This document shows, in pieces, positions 37,158-45,317 of a stretch of DNA of 45,317 bases (positions are counted from its first letter, which is position 1; every line of letters starts with the position of its first letter). The stretch is from Hellea sp. (GTDB lineage Bacteria; Pseudomonadota; Alphaproteobacteria; Caulobacterales; Maricaulaceae). The translations under genes were made by a program, and so were the position numbers. The notes under the pieces are model-generated. The model saw only the letters and a program-made list of their open reading frames with translations. It had not been told where the DNA came from and did no database searches. The stretch lies in the NCBI GenBank assembly GCA_018645985.1, contig JABGVR010000133.1, positions 1 to 45,317 on the forward strand, written 5' to 3'.

Positions 37158-38771
37158 ATGATTAAAGAATTTGATTATATTATTGTGGGAGCAGGTTCTG
37201 CTGGGTGTGTTTTAGCCAATAGACTTAGTAAAAACCCTAACATTACAGTTGCTTTGGTAGAAGCAGGTGGTATCGATATCGATCCATCAATACATATGCC
37301 CATTGGTTATGGAAAAACCCTTCATAACCCAAATCTTTCGTGGAGTCTTAAAACTCAGCCAGAGCCCTTAATGAATGATCGAATTCTGCCATTGCCCCGC
37401 GGAAAAGTATTAGGTGGTTCAAGTTCAATAAATGGAATGATTTATATTCGTGGACATAGAGAGGACTATAACACTTGGGCTAACTTGGGCTGCAATGGCT
37501 GGGGTTGGGAGGACATCCTACCTTATTTTAAAAAATCAGAAAACTACAAATTAGGTAAAAATAGATATCATGGAGAAGATGGCCCTTTAGCCGTTTCAGA
37601 AATTATTGATAAAAATCCAACTAATGACTCAATTATAAAAGCATTTATCGAATACGGCATTTCAGAAAATAACGACTTTAACGGCGATAGCCAAGAAGGG
37701 GCGGGGCATTATGATGTCAATATAAAAGGTGGCAAAAGGTGCTCTACTTCAAATGCTTTTTTGCGACCCGTTAGAAAAAGAAAAAACCTTTCTATTCTCA
37801 CAAATACAAATGTGAATAAAATAAATTTCGATAATAATCGCGCGAGAAGTTTAATTGTTGATAGTCGAAAAAAAATTGAAATACTAAAAGCGAATAGAGA
37901 AATTATTCTTAGTGCAGGTACCTATAAAACCCCTCAACTTTTACAATTATCAGGTATTGGCCCAGCTGAACTTCTAAAGTCTATGGGTATTAAAGTCTTG
38001 GTTAATAGTCCTGAAGTTGGAAAAAACCTCCAAGATCATTACATGGCACCAATGGCTTGGTCACTTAAACCAGGGGTATTCAGCTATAATAATGAATTAA
38101 AAAACTTAAATTTAATTAAAAATATAATAAAATATTATTTTTTTAGAAAAGGCCCAATGACTCTACCTGCTGCATCAGTAGGGGCATTCGTAAAAAGCAA
38201 CGAAAGCCTAGACCGCCCTGATTTACAATTTCATTGCTTGGCTGTAACCGGTGATCTTTCAGCCGCAAGCAGAGGGGAAAATGCAAAATTAACTGAATAT
38301 TCAGGACTTACTATAGGTGGAGCTCAGCTACGGCCAGAGTCCCGTGGTTTTGTACAATGTGCATCAAGTAACCCCGCAGATGACCCTTTGATTGTTCATA
38401 ATTATTTATCTGCTGAAATGGACAGGCATTTAATAATAAAAGCAATGGATATAACTAGAGAGCTGGCAAAAATGCCGGCACTTTCCAAAATAATTGACAA
38501 AGAAAAACTTCCTGGGCGTCAAGTTATTTCCAATGATGAAAAATTAGAATGGCAATTAAACCTTGGAACCACCATGTATCATCCCGTTGGCACCTGTAGA
38601 ATGGGCAGTGACATCGACTCTGTAGTAGACTTGGACCTTCGAGTAAATGGAGTGGATGGGTTACGAGTTGTTGATGCATCGATCATGCCAAGACTCATTT
38701 CAGGCAATACTAATGCAGCTACTATAGCAATAGCTGAAAAAGGTGCGGACATAATAATTAATCAGAAGTGA
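37158..38771 (+). CDS. GMC family FAD-dependent oxidoreductase
   Basis: FDYIIVGAGSAGCVLANRLS, GKVLGGSSSINGMIYIRG, TMYHPVGTCRMG, DASIMPRLISGNTNAATIAIAEKGAD; ATG 37158 preferred. Confidence 0.92.
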   Translation: MIKEFDYIIVGAGSAGCVLANRLSKNPNITVALVEAGGIDIDPSIHMPIGYGKTLHNPNLSWSLKTQPEPLMNDRILPLPRGKVLGGSSSINGMIYIRGHREDYNTWANLGCNGWGWEDILPYFKKSENYKLGKNRYHGEDGPLAVSEIIDKNPTNDSIIKAFIEYGISENNDFNGDSQEGAGHYDVNIKGGKRCSTSNAFLRPVRKRKNLSILTNTNVNKINFDNNRARSLIVDSRKKIEILKANREIILSAGTYKTPQLLQLSGIGPAELLKSMGIKVLVNSPEVGKNLQDHYMAPMAWSLKPGVFSYNNELKNLNLIKNIIKYYFFRKGPMTLPAASVGAFVKSNESLDRPDLQFHCLAVTGDLSAASRGENAKLTEYSGLTIGGAQLRPESRGFVQCASSNPADDPLIVHNYLSAEMDRHLIIKAMDITRELAKMPALSKIIDKEKLPGRQVISNDEKLEWQLNLGTTMYHPVGTCRMGSDIDSVVDLDLRVNGVDGLRVVDASIMPRLISGNTNAATIAIAEKGADIIINQK

Positions 38772-40682
38772 CTATTTCGTCCAGATAGCTGAACTCCATG
38801 CGCGATCCTGGAGAGTAGCTTGCATATTGGGGTTTGGAGGGGTGCCATTACGAACTGCATCCCAAGTACTCCAACGACATTTTGGATTTTCTAAAACACG
38901 AATATAGTAAGCCGAATTCTGGCCTTTTTTGTAATTAGGGTCAGACCAAAGTGCCTTAAGCTCACTGCTTCCTGTCGCATCGTTCGTTTTGCAGTTAGTC
39001 AAATTAACTGTTGCGCCATTATCAGGGCATCGGTTAGTTTGAGGTGATGGTTCTGCACCGCCTGCACAAGAAATATCATAAATTTCTTCACGGTTTTTAG
39101 ACTCATCCGACCAAACCTTTATAATTTGTATTCGTTGTAAGGGATACCCATCTGGGTCCTTAATTGCCCAAGCAATAAAAACTGGGGATTCATTTTTGCT
39201 ATTATAAACTCCTCCCATAGGCGTGCCCTGTTCGTAAGCATCTTCAAGCATTTTAGTCGATGATAAAATCGTATTTTCATAGTTTCCGGCAAAAAACCGA
39301 GCTTTTATACGGGGCCCAGATGTTGCAAAAGTCTCCTTACGTTTCATAGCATCAAATATATCTTCTCTAGTGTTAGACTCAGCCCAGACACCAGCTAAAC
39401 CAGATGCCCCATATGAAGCAGAAGATATAAAAGCCAACTCAGTCTCTTCAGTTGCAACATTATCCCAAGACATTTTACCATCTGGGGGCACTGATCCTCG
39501 ATTAGCAAGATCGGTATCATGTGAGAACTTACCAAAATGCTCCTCTTCTGATAAAGACGGAGCGCTTACGTGAGTATCTGATGATCCAATAAAACCAAAA
39601 GCATATGGATTAGTTCCAATGTCCTGTTCAATACCAATTCCCCTGGACAAAGATTGACGAACAAAACTACCTGGTACTTTTTGACTTTCCTTAGCCATAC
39701 CAACAAGTATTTCATAAAGCTCATGATTTGCGAATTCATCTTCCGGAGATAATAGTGGGTGAGTTTCAGAAGTGCCTTTGACTTGGGTCATTTCTACTAT
39801 TGGCTCATTTTTAAGGCGGTTTTCGGCATAAGCCTTATCAATGAGGGAACCATCAGTGGTTGTCGTTGAGAACATCTCACCATTAGATGCATTAGAGTTG
39901 TGAGGGATAGCTAAAACATCGAATCCCTCATCCCGCTTATCATTCATCCAATTCCATAGGTCCTCAGGATTTGTCGAATCTAGTGTTGAAAATAATCGCT
40001 CTGGAGCCTTATCACGAAAAACTACATTACGATGCAAATTAATGGCTCCAGCATTGTCAGTTATTTTCCCAATAATATTCATATTAGTATATTCATAAGC
40101 AGCAAATGTTGTGAATTTTCCTGGTTCGTAATGCTTTTCTGCTGCGAGAATATTCTCTGCCCAAGCGCTATCTATGAAGTCCCTATCATAAATATCCTCT
40201 ATAGCATTACCAGTTACGATTGTTGTTCCAACCTTTGTAAATGCTTCAATGCGGGCCTCTCTTGAACCCCCAAATATTCCAAAAATTGACTTTGCTGTAT
40301 CTGTTTTGGACAAAGGGTTTCCTCTATCACGCATTGCAGCTAGAACACCCATGTATTCTCCGTGATCTGTTACTCCGTAAAAGTCTAAAGGAGCACCAGA
40401 AATTGTAATATTTTTACCGGCCCCATTATCGATAGTATCTCCCTTTGCAAAACGGTATGCGTCATCAGCATTAGTCCTTGTACCTGTTATAAAGGCATCA
40501 AAAGAGTTTTTTGTATGCACATGTAGGTCACCAAAATAAGCATTTTTTGTGGCTATCTTTTCAACTAAGACTGGGGCTGAGTGAAGCTCAACCTTAGAAA
40601 TTTGTTTTTCTGGTTTTTCTGTGCATCCAGCAGTAACCAATAAACAAAATATAACACTACTTAGATAAAGACTTCTTGACAT
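38772..40682 (-). CDS. DUF3604 (PHP-like) lipoprotein
   Basis: Lipobox LLVTAGC; YFGDLHVHTKNSFDAF, DFYGVTDHGEYMGVLAAMRDRGNPLS, FIGSSDTHVSAP. Confidence 0.83.
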   Translation of the reverse strand: MSRSLYLSSVIFCLLVTAGCTEKPEKQISKVELHSAPVLVEKIATKNAYFGDLHVHTKNSFDAFITGTRTNADDAYRFAKGDTIDNGAGKNITISGAPLDFYGVTDHGEYMGVLAAMRDRGNPLSKTDTAKSIFGIFGGSREARIEAFTKVGTTIVTGNAIEDIYDRDFIDSAWAENILAAEKHYEPGKFTTFAAYEYTNMNIIGKITDNAGAINLHRNVVFRDKAPERLFSTLDSTNPEDLWNWMNDKRDEGFDVLAIPHNSNASNGEMFSTTTTDGSLIDKAYAENRLKNEPIVEMTQVKGTSETHPLLSPEDEFANHELYEILVGMAKESQKVPGSFVRQSLSRGIGIEQDIGTNPYAFGFIGSSDTHVSAPSLSEEEHFGKFSHDTDLANRGSVPPDGKMSWDNVATEETELAFISSASYGASGLAGVWAESNTREDIFDAMKRKETFATSGPRIKARFFAGNYENTILSSTKMLEDAYEQGTPMGGVYNSKNESPVFIAWAIKDPDGYPLQRIQIIKVWSDESKNREEIYDISCAGGAEPSPQTNRCPDNGATVNLTNCKTNDATGSSELKALWSDPNYKKGQNSAYYIRVLENPKCRWSTWDAVRNGTPPNPNMQATLQDRAWSSAIWTK

Positions 40683-40691
40683 AACTCTCTC

Positions 40692-41459
40692 TTAACTTCC
40701 TGTCCAATGTGGTTTTCTTTTTTCCGAAAAAGCTTTAACACCTTCAAGAGCATCATCACTATTACGCCACTTTATGAATTCATCATAACTTTCTTGTTTA
40801 ACTAATGCAGCTTTCAAACTATCCTCTGAGAGCCCTCTTTTTACGGTCATTTTAGATGCCTGAATTGCCAAAGGCGCTCCCTTCAAAATATCATCACAAT
40901 ATTTTTTTACAACATCCATCAACTTATCATGAGTTACTACTTTATTCACGAACCCCATACGCAAACCCTCATCCGCTGTGTACTTTCTTGATGTAAGGAT
41001 AATCTCCATAGCATTTTTTTGTCCTATTTGTCGAGGCAACCTATGAAGGCCTCCACCTAATGCCACTGCACCAACTAAAGGCTCTGGCAAGCCAAACAAA
41101 GATCTCTTAGAGGCTAAGATCAAATCGCAAGCTAATGCTAGCTCAAACCCTCCCCCTAATGCATATCCGTCAACTGCAGCAATGACTGGTTTTACCAAAT
41201 CAAAACGGTTTATCAATCCAGCATATCCACCTCTTGGATAACTACCATTTATACCGTCTTTCAAATCACTTCCGGCGCAGAATGCTTTACCACCCTCGCC
41301 GGAGATTACTGCAACTAATTGATTTTTATCAGATGAAAAATCATCAAATGCAGTATTTAAATCACTATGCATTTCATCAGTAATTGAATTCATTGCCTCA
41401 GGGCGATTAATTTTTATGAACGTGACTGGACCATCACGTAATATATCAATATACTTCAA
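40692..41459 (-). CDS. enoyl-CoA hydratase/isomerase family protein
   Basis: INRPEAMNSITDEMH, GKAFCAGSDLKDG, DGYALGGGFELALACDLILASKRSLFGLPE. Confidence 0.92.
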   Translation of the reverse strand: MKYIDILRDGPVTFIKINRPEAMNSITDEMHSDLNTAFDDFSSDKNQLVAVISGEGGKAFCAGSDLKDGINGSYPRGGYAGLINRFDLVKPVIAAVDGYALGGGFELALACDLILASKRSLFGLPEPLVGAVALGGGLHRLPRQIGQKNAMEIILTSRKYTADEGLRMGFVNKVVTHDKLMDVVKKYCDDILKGAPLAIQASKMTVKRGLSEDSLKAALVKQESYDEFIKWRNSDDALEGVKAFSEKRKPHWTGS

Positions 41460-42572
41460 CTATTCAGTCCTGTTATCCATTTTGAGTTTGGTCATTTGCT
41501 TTTTATCGTTACCCCATTCTGCATAAAATTGTGAAAAGTATTTTCTGAAAGGAAGTATAGGGCCATCCCCATCACATATACTGGGCTTTGGCATATATTT
41601 TTGACGGTCCCATACGACTTTATCTTGATCCAGTTGTTTACAAATTTCACGCCTCATAGCCTTAGCTAGACTGGCCATGGGTCCTTCAGCTTCTGTTTTT
41701 GGCTGAGTAAATGCGAACCTAATATGCGTTCTTTCTTGATCTATTGGAGTTATACCAGCCACCATTAAAGTTTCAGAAATTCCAGAAAACTTAGTCCAAC
41801 TTTGTCCTGCTCCAACAGTCCCATAAGCTATAGTTCCATCTACAACACCTTTTGGGGTTGGCATTTTAGCATCAACACTAGCCGTTCGTTTATGTCCATC
41901 AAATTCAAAATCATAATCAGGGAAATCATTTGTACCATGGATGTATTTAAAATGGGCAGCATCAACGCCATTTTCAGCCATGTTTTGCACAGGCCCATGA
42001 ACAATCCATTCATATTTTTTATAATCAGTCCAGTTTGTATCATAAACTTGTTCAAAAGTTTCTGGCTGCCACTTCGGGGGCTCGTTAAAAGGATGGTACC
42101 AAACTAATATTTGTTTGTTACTTTCTTTGACAATCCATTCTTTTTCACAAGGCCTAGCAGCAGACGGTGGTATTTTTTTTGCATAAGGAACAGCAACAAC
42201 ACTCCCTTTACTATTGTATTCCCAAGCATGAAATGGGCATTCTAATGAGTTTCCTTTAACTCTCCCACCATAACCCATATGAGCACCAAGATGTTTACAA
42301 TACGCATCAATAACCCTAGCCCGGCCATCCTCACCACGCCATAGAACTAAATCTTTACCAAAGTAAAAAAGAGGCTTAACTTCACCCACCAAGAGCTCAT
42401 CTGTGTAAGCTACCATAAACCAACCGAATGGCATCGGTAAGGTATCAAGGTTTCGCTCACTAATTGAAGCACGGTTATCAACTGGATTCATCCGCCATGC
42501 AGTTAAGTCATTACCGCTCAATCCCTCTAACTGAGACCAGACAGCAACGTGAGATGTGGTATTTGAGCTCAT
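41460..42572 (-). CDS. Rieske non-heme iron oxygenase, KshA/DAF-36-like
   Basis: Rieske motif YCKHLGAHMGYGG...CPFHAWEY; catalytic iron motif ENGVDAAHFKYIHG. Confidence 0.82.
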   Translation of the reverse strand: MSSNTTSHVAVWSQLEGLSGNDLTAWRMNPVDNRASISERNLDTLPMPFGWFMVAYTDELLVGEVKPLFYFGKDLVLWRGEDGRARVIDAYCKHLGAHMGYGGRVKGNSLECPFHAWEYNSKGSVVAVPYAKKIPPSAARPCEKEWIVKESNKQILVWYHPFNEPPKWQPETFEQVYDTNWTDYKKYEWIVHGPVQNMAENGVDAAHFKYIHGTNDFPDYDFEFDGHKRTASVDAKMPTPKGVVDGTIAYGTVGAGQSWTKFSGISETLMVAGITPIDQERTHIRFAFTQPKTEAEGPMASLAKAMRREICKQLDQDKVVWDRQKYMPKPSICDGDGPILPFRKYFSQFYAEWGNDKKQMTKLKMDNRTE

Positions 42573-43450
42573 ATTTGATCCTTTAATTTAAAGACTTTTA
42601 TTGCATTCTCTCTCAAAAATTTAGGCCACACATGTGCTTTTAGTGGTACATTCTCCATATCACTAAAAATACGGTCTAAACTTAAACCCATCGGAAAGTA
42701 CCCTGCATAAATAATCTTATCTGCACCCCTGGTATTCGCATATTCAATTATTGCTTTTGGGTAGTGCTTAGGAGCAAAAGCAGATGTTGAATAATACAAA
42801 TTAGGGTATTTTATCATAAGTTTTACAGCCAAATTCTCCCAGGGCTCGGCTCCATGTCGCATTACTATTTTCAAATCAGGGAAAAACCAGCAAACTTCAT
42901 CTAAATGTTCAACTTTCTGAGTATGCATGGGTATTCTAGGACCTGGCACCCCAACGTTTAGGACTATAGGGATATCAAGCTCTACACATGCAGCATAGAG
43001 CGGATACATCCTAGCATCATTTATAGCTATTTGCGGGCATGTCCCTGCAGGGAAAACTGAAGCCGATTTTATATTATATTTCTTATGTAAAAACTTTAAC
43101 CGTTTTACCTCTTTCATTCCATCATTGGGGTTGCACGGCACATCAAAAAAGAAACGCTTTGAATAATTTTTAGCAGCTTGCTCTGAGGTTTTATCATCAT
43201 TGAAACCAACCATAGCCATTTCTATATTATGGGCATTCATCTGCTTAATTGTCCAAGCTACAAAATCTGCTTCATCAGAGCATGGCTCGGGGATATCTTT
43301 AAACATATATTGGGCAGGCATTTTAAACATATCACGGCTCTGCTGGTCGTTTAACAAAGGACGAAAGCTACTATACCAATCCGATCTATCTGCATGAGTT
43401 GGTATACCCAACATTGTATCTATAATTTTTATATCTTTAGGGTAAGTCAT
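42569..43450 (-). CDS. amidohydrolase family (Amidohydro_2-like) protein
   Basis: IIDTMLGIPTHADRSDW, SASVFPAGTCPQIAIND, KIVMRHGAEPWENLAVKLMIKYPNLYYSTSAFAPKHYP. ATG at 43450 chosen because it follows the upstream CDS stop. Confidence 0.77.
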   Translation of the reverse strand: MTYPKDIKIIDTMLGIPTHADRSDWYSSFRPLLNDQQSRDMFKMPAQYMFKDIPEPCSDEADFVAWTIKQMNAHNIEMAMVGFNDDKTSEQAAKNYSKRFFFDVPCNPNDGMKEVKRLKFLHKKYNIKSASVFPAGTCPQIAINDARMYPLYAACVELDIPIVLNVGVPGPRIPMHTQKVEHLDEVCWFFPDLKIVMRHGAEPWENLAVKLMIKYPNLYYSTSAFAPKHYPKAIIEYANTRGADKIIYAGYFPMGLSLDRIFSDMENVPLKAHVWPKFLRENAIKVFKLKDQI

Positions 43451-43451
43451 T

Positions 43452-45098
43452 TTACTTCTGCTCTTTTTTAAATAGCTTTGTATACGTTTCTCTAACTTTA
43501 TTTTTTTCAATTTTTCCCATAGCGTTTAATTCAAAAGGCTTATTTTGTATGATAATTCGCTCTGGTATTTTATACTTAGCTAAATTATTTATTGCAAAGC
43601 TTAAGATATCTTTCTCTGATAAACCATCTTTAGCATAAAGACTAACAATAAGAGCCTCACCCAACCGTGAGTGAGGAATGCCATATGCACAAACCGCTAA
43701 AACATCTTTATGGCGTGCCAGTATTTGTTCAATCTCAGCACAATAGATATTTTCACCGCCTGATATTACCATATCAGTTTTTCTATCAACAATATAAAGA
43801 TAAGCTTGATCATCTATTTTTCCTATATCACCCGTCTTAAACCAATCACGTGACATACAAGCTGCTGTCTCATCAGGTCTATTGAAATAGCCTTGCATTA
43901 GCGTTGCACCCTTGACCCAAATTTCGCCAATTTCGCCATTAGCTAAGCTAACACCTTCGTCATCCGTGATCTGCACATCAAACATGGGAAGTATTTGACC
44001 CGAAGCAGACGGATTAGCAAGGTAAGCTTCGCCAACAGCTTGCGATATTGCTCCGCATGTCTCAGTCATTCCATAACCTGCACCTATAAAAGCTTTTGGA
44101 AATGATTTTTGAATCTGCTCAAGGAGATTAATAGGTAAAGCTTGTCCTCCACAGGACACTGAAACTAATGAAGAAGTATCAAACTTCTCAAAATCTGGAG
44201 AACGAAGTAGATCCCAGTACATTGTTGGAACCCCCCCAAAATTTGATATCTTTTCCTCTTCAATCAACGCGAGGGCCTTTTCAGGTTTCCATCTGTCCAT
44301 TATCACTAATTTTCCACCATTGATTAGTGCAGTCATAAAGATTGCACTGCAACCGCTTGTATGAAATAAGGGAAATATTAAAAGCGACCCACTTTGGGGC
44401 ATCTGAGATTTTAATGTTTCGACATCAATACTATAATTTAGTGCCATTCTTTTAAGCACAGCAGCCATTGCCATCTGAGTATTCATTACACCTGATATAA
44501 AAGCGCCATGAGTAATCACAGCAGCTTTAGCGATACCAGTTGTACCAGAAGTAAAGAACATACATGCAACCTCATCGCTCTCTGTGCGAGTGGCTTTGAA
44601 TTGATTTGATTTCTTTGGAAAATTATCAGCTGATAAATATCTACCTTTATAACCTTCTTTGAGTAGGACATCTAGTCGGGCTTTATCACCAATCACACAA
44701 ACACAATTAGTATCTTCAATAGCTTGAAGCATGGACTCTCCAGTTCCTCGGCTATTTATCAAAACTGCCACTCCGCCAGCATTTATTATGGCGATAAAGG
44801 CAATCATCCATTCAGGCTGGTTCTTCATGCATATCGCTATAGTTTTACCCTTAATCTTTGAGATTTCTTCTGTAAGCCAAAAGCTGAGCCCATCTGCATA
44901 CCCAAATACGTCATCAAAGCTGAGACGAATATCTCCAGAAACTAAAAATTCAATAGCACCATATTTTCTTGCATTATCAAATATAACACTCATATTTTTT
45001 GGTGCATTCTTAAAAATTCGAATTGACCCTTGAGAAATAACCTCGAATTCTCCGCCAGGAGACATTAACTCTTCAACTATTGGATCGGCGTTTACCAT
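43452..45098 (-). CDS. acyl-CoA synthetase (AMP-forming)
   Basis: MFFTSGTTGIAKAAVITHG, GYGMTETCGAI, YIVDRKTDMVISGGENIYCAEIE. Confidence 0.9.
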   Translation of the reverse strand: MVNADPIVEELMSPGGEFEVISQGSIRIFKNAPKNMSVIFDNARKYGAIEFLVSGDIRLSFDDVFGYADGLSFWLTEEISKIKGKTIAICMKNQPEWMIAFIAIINAGGVAVLINSRGTGESMLQAIEDTNCVCVIGDKARLDVLLKEGYKGRYLSADNFPKKSNQFKATRTESDEVACMFFTSGTTGIAKAAVITHGAFISGVMNTQMAMAAVLKRMALNYSIDVETLKSQMPQSGSLLIFPLFHTSGCSAIFMTALINGGKLVIMDRWKPEKALALIEEEKISNFGGVPTMYWDLLRSPDFEKFDTSSLVSVSCGGQALPINLLEQIQKSFPKAFIGAGYGMTETCGAISQAVGEAYLANPSASGQILPMFDVQITDDEGVSLANGEIGEIWVKGATLMQGYFNRPDETAACMSRDWFKTGDIGKIDDQAYLYIVDRKTDMVISGGENIYCAEIEQILARHKDVLAVCAYGIPHSRLGEALIVSLYAKDGLSEKDILSFAINNLAKYKIPERIIIQNKPFELNAMGKIEKNKVRETYTKLFKKEQK

Positions 45099-45139
45099 TT
45101 GTAATTAAAAGCACCCTCGTTTTTTTTTATACCATATAT

Positions 45140-45208
45140 TACGCATTATCGATAATCAACATGGCTTTTCAACAGAAATGCGTATTTTTTATGTTTATTT
45201 TCTACGCA
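45140..45208 (+). promoter_or_regulatory. tripartite TACGCA element, site 7 (CoA ligase operon / SDR)
   Basis: TACGCA 45140-45145, TGCGTA 45179-45184, TACGCA 45203-45208; offsets 39 and 24. Confidence 0.9.
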
Positions 45209-45245
45209 TTCTAAATTATAAGCTCACATACAAAAGGGGACTCTT

Positions 45246-45317
45246 ATGAATGATTTAAAAGATAAAACCGCTATTGTTAGCGGAGGCAGTGATGGCATTG
45301 GGCTTGCAATTGCAAGA
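45246..45317 (+). CDS. SDR family oxidoreductase, N-terminus only (cut by window end)
   Basis: Absent from the ORF track; AAAAGGGGACTCTT upstream, then MNDLKDKTAIVSGGSDGIGLAIAR. Confidence 0.82.
   Translation, partial: MNDLKDKTAIVSGGSDGIGLAIAR

Noticed and set aside
1-45317. CRISPR arrays, tRNA/rRNA genes, transposases, prophage genes
   Set aside because: No regularly spaced direct repeats, no cloverleaf or rRNA-like stretch, and no integrase or transposase ORF noticed; the content is metabolic.

Overview
This window is a compact, AT-rich catabolic gene cluster for steroid-type compounds from an unidentified bacterium. The left 15 kb is one minus-strand run of 16 genes with gaps of 9 bp or less. 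It encodes homologues of the 9,10-seco (HsaA, C, D, E, F, G) and HIP/ring C-D (IpdA, IpdB, IpdC, EchA20, FadE-type, FadA6-type) steroid pathways. The rest holds a FadD3-like ligase, an HsaB-like flavin reductase with a C-terminal MarR-like domain, a KstD-like flavoprotein, a KshA/DAF-36-like Rieske oxygenase, a GMC oxidoreductase, an OYE-family reductase, seven SDRs (one cut by the window edge), four crotonases, two MFS transporters, four NTF2/SnoaL-like proteins, a sulfotransferase next to a formylglycine-generating-enzyme-like lipoprotein, DUF3604 and DUF1214-like proteins, and a tandem Lrp/AsnC pair. The most striking non-coding signal is a tripartite element found at every major promoter region I could identify (7 of 7). 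It consists of three hexamers, TACGCA-N33-TGCGTA-N18-TACGCA, spanning 69 bp (68 bp at one site), in either orientation. The first and third hexamers are direct repeats 63 bp apart, about 6 helical turns. I do not recognise it as the KstR or KstR2 operator, and I propose it as the shared operator of a steroid regulon. No tRNA, rRNA, CRISPR array or transposase was seen. Functional calls are by eye from protein motifs; no database search was possible.
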